Below, piece by piece: positions 5,486 through 6,653 of a stretch of DNA of 6,653 bases. Each line of letters opens with the position of its first letter. Positions within the stretch are counted from its first letter, which is position 1. The position numbers were made by a program, and so were the translations under genes. Source of the stretch: Acidovorax sp. Its GTDB lineage: Bacteria; Pseudomonadota; Gammaproteobacteria; Burkholderiales; Burkholderiaceae_C. Location: contig WOZN01000094.1 of the NCBI GenBank assembly GCA_011620245.1, positions 1-6,653 of the forward strand, read 5' to 3'. The notes below the pieces were generated by a model. It did no database searches. It had not been told where the DNA came from and saw only the letters and a program-made list of their open reading frames with translations.

Positions 5486-6653
5486 ACGCTGTCTCGGCCG
5501 CCCCCGGCATCGCCCCCACCAGCCAGCCCGGCCCGCCACTGTGGCTGCTGGCCGAGCTGACCTACCGCTGCCCGCTGCACTGCGTGTTCTGCTACAACCC
5601 GGTGGACTTCGCTGCCGCCGGGCCGGAGCTGTCGACCGACGAATGGCTGCGCGTGCTGCGCGAGGCGCGTGCCGCCGGCAGTGTGCAGTGCGGCTTCTCC
5701 GGTGGTGAGCCGATGCTGCGCGACGATCTGGAAGTGCTGGTGGCCGAGGCGCATCGCCTGGGCTTCTACACCAACCTGCTGACTTCCGGCGTGGGCCTGA
5801 CCGAAACGCGCGCGTTGGCACTCAAGCAGGCCGGCCTCGACCATATCCAGCTCTCGTTCCAGGATTCGACGCGCGAGCTCAATGACTTTCTCTCGCACAC
5901 CAAGACCTTCGACCTCAAGCGCCGCACGGCCCGGATGATCAAGGCCAACGGCTGGCCCATGGTGCTCAACGTGGTGATCCACCGGCTCAACATCGACTAT
6001 ATCGGCCAGATCATCGAGCTGGCGGTCGAACTCGGCGCCGAGTACCTGGAATTGGCCAACAGCCAGTATTACTCCTGGGCCGATCTCAACCGCGATGGAC
6101 TGCTGCCGTCGCGCGAACAGCTGGAGCGGGCTGAAGCGCTCACCAACGACTACCGCGAAAAACTCGGCGACAGGATTCGCATCTTCTTTGTGGTGCCCGA
6201 TTACTATGAAACCCGCCCCAAGAAATGCATGAACGGCTGGGGCAATGTGTTTTTGACCATCACGCCCGACGGCACGGCGCTGCCTTGCCACACCGCCAAG
6301 ATGCTCAAGGGCATCACCTTTCCCAATGTGCGGGACATGAGCGTCCAGGACATCTGGCATGCCTCGCCGGGCTTCAACCATTTCCGCGGCGACAGCTGGA
6401 TGAAAGATCCCTGCCGCAGCTGCCCCGAGAAGGAAAAAGACCTGGGCGGCTGCCGCTGCCAGGCCTTCATGCTGACCGGTGATGCGGCCAATGCCGATCC
6501 GGTGTGCGACAAGTCGCCGTTTCACCACCGCGTGCAAGAGGCCGTGGCCTACGCTCAAGTGCCGGATGCCCGGCGCACCGTGGTCAAGCCCCTGGTGTTT
6601 CGCGATCCCGATGTTTCACGCCAGGTGGCCGAAGCCGGCAGCCCCCTGCTCAA
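5482..6653 (+). CDS. pqqE: PqqE, radical SAM/SPASM PqqA peptide cyclase (3' end outside window)
   Basis: PqqE forms the carbon-carbon bond between Glu16 and Tyr20 of PqqA using S-adenosylmethionine, with PqqD as partner. The radical SAM cluster motif CxxxCxxC is Cys30, Cys34 and Cys37, with the SAM-binding GGEP at 74-77. The SPASM region holds auxiliary-cluster cysteines Cys249, Cys269, Cys311, Cys314, Cys324, Cys326 and Cys342. Asp320 sits where PqqE is known to use an unusual aspartate cluster ligand; this is my recollection of the Methylobacterium enzyme. All expected ligands are present. The ATG overlaps the pqqD stop by 4 nt and has only a weak AGGG upstream, so coupling is likely. The frame is still open after 390 codons at the window edge; many family members end at about 360-390, so it is nearly complete or has a modest C-terminal extension. 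Confidence 0.97.
   Translation, partial: MNAVSAAPGIAPTSQPGPPLWLLAELTYRCPLHCVFCYNPVDFAAAGPELSTDEWLRVLREARAAGSVQCGFSGGEPMLRDDLEVLVAEAHRLGFYTNLLTSGVGLTETRALALKQAGLDHIQLSFQDSTRELNDFLSHTKTFDLKRRTARMIKANGWPMVLNVVIHRLNIDYIGQIIELAVELGAEYLELANSQYYSWADLNRDGLLPSREQLERAEALTNDYREKLGDRIRIFFVVPDYYETRPKKCMNGWGNVFLTITPDGTALPCHTAKMLKGITFPNVRDMSVQDIWHASPGFNHFRGDSWMKDPCRSCPEKEKDLGGCRCQAFMLTGDAANADPVCDKSPFHHRVQEAVAYAQVPDARRTVVKPLVFRDPDVSRQVAEAGSPLL

Noticed and set aside
5458..6558. Long minus-strand open frame opposite pqqE.
   Set aside because: It is antisense to an intact PqqE with all cluster ligands. The His/Gly/Ala-rich translation is typical of a shadow frame.

Overview
The window is a pyrroloquinoline quinone (PQQ) biosynthesis locus from a GC-rich proteobacterium. 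Protein style, codon use and a dispersed repeat of a kind I associate with Comamonadaceae suggest a betaproteobacterium of the Burkholderiales. That placement is inference, because no rRNA or other marker gene is present.

Right half, plus strand (3335-6653): a compact operon pqqA-pqqB-pqqC-pqqD-pqqE. PqqA is a 24-residue precursor peptide whose Glu16 and Tyr20 become PQQ. PqqD is the peptide chaperone that presents PqqA. PqqE is the radical SAM enzyme that cross-links Glu to Tyr, and it runs off the window end. PqqB is a metallo-beta-lactamase-fold oxygenase acting on the excised Glu-Tyr intermediate. PqqC is the final cofactor-less oxidase. The gene pairs B/C, C/D and D/E each overlap by 4 nt, so they look translationally coupled. 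pqqA is set apart from pqqB by 143 nt holding a very strong GNRA-capped stem-loop, which fits high PqqA and low enzyme expression. No pqqF/pqqG-type protease is visible.

Left half, minus strand (1-2966): a divergent set of three overlapping genes. In transcription order these are a prolyl-iminopeptidase-like alpha/beta hydrolase, a membrane histidine kinase whose periplasmic domain resembles the LapD/MoxY family, and a NarL/LuxR-type response regulator cut by the window start. Kinase and regulator resemble the MoxYX pair that controls PQQ-dependent methanol dehydrogenase in methylotrophs. The layout therefore suggests a cofactor operon beside a sensor system for PQQ-dependent alcohol or related substrate oxidation. 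The specific signal is unknown.

Between the divergent units (2967-3334) lie a 162-bp imperfect palindromic element with perfect 13-bp terminal inverted repeats (2970-3131), abutting the peptidase start, and about 200 bp that must hold the pqq promoter. The points most worth checking are the peptidase linked to the PQQ locus, the palindromic element that may supply the peptidase promoter, and the attenuator-like hairpin after pqqA.
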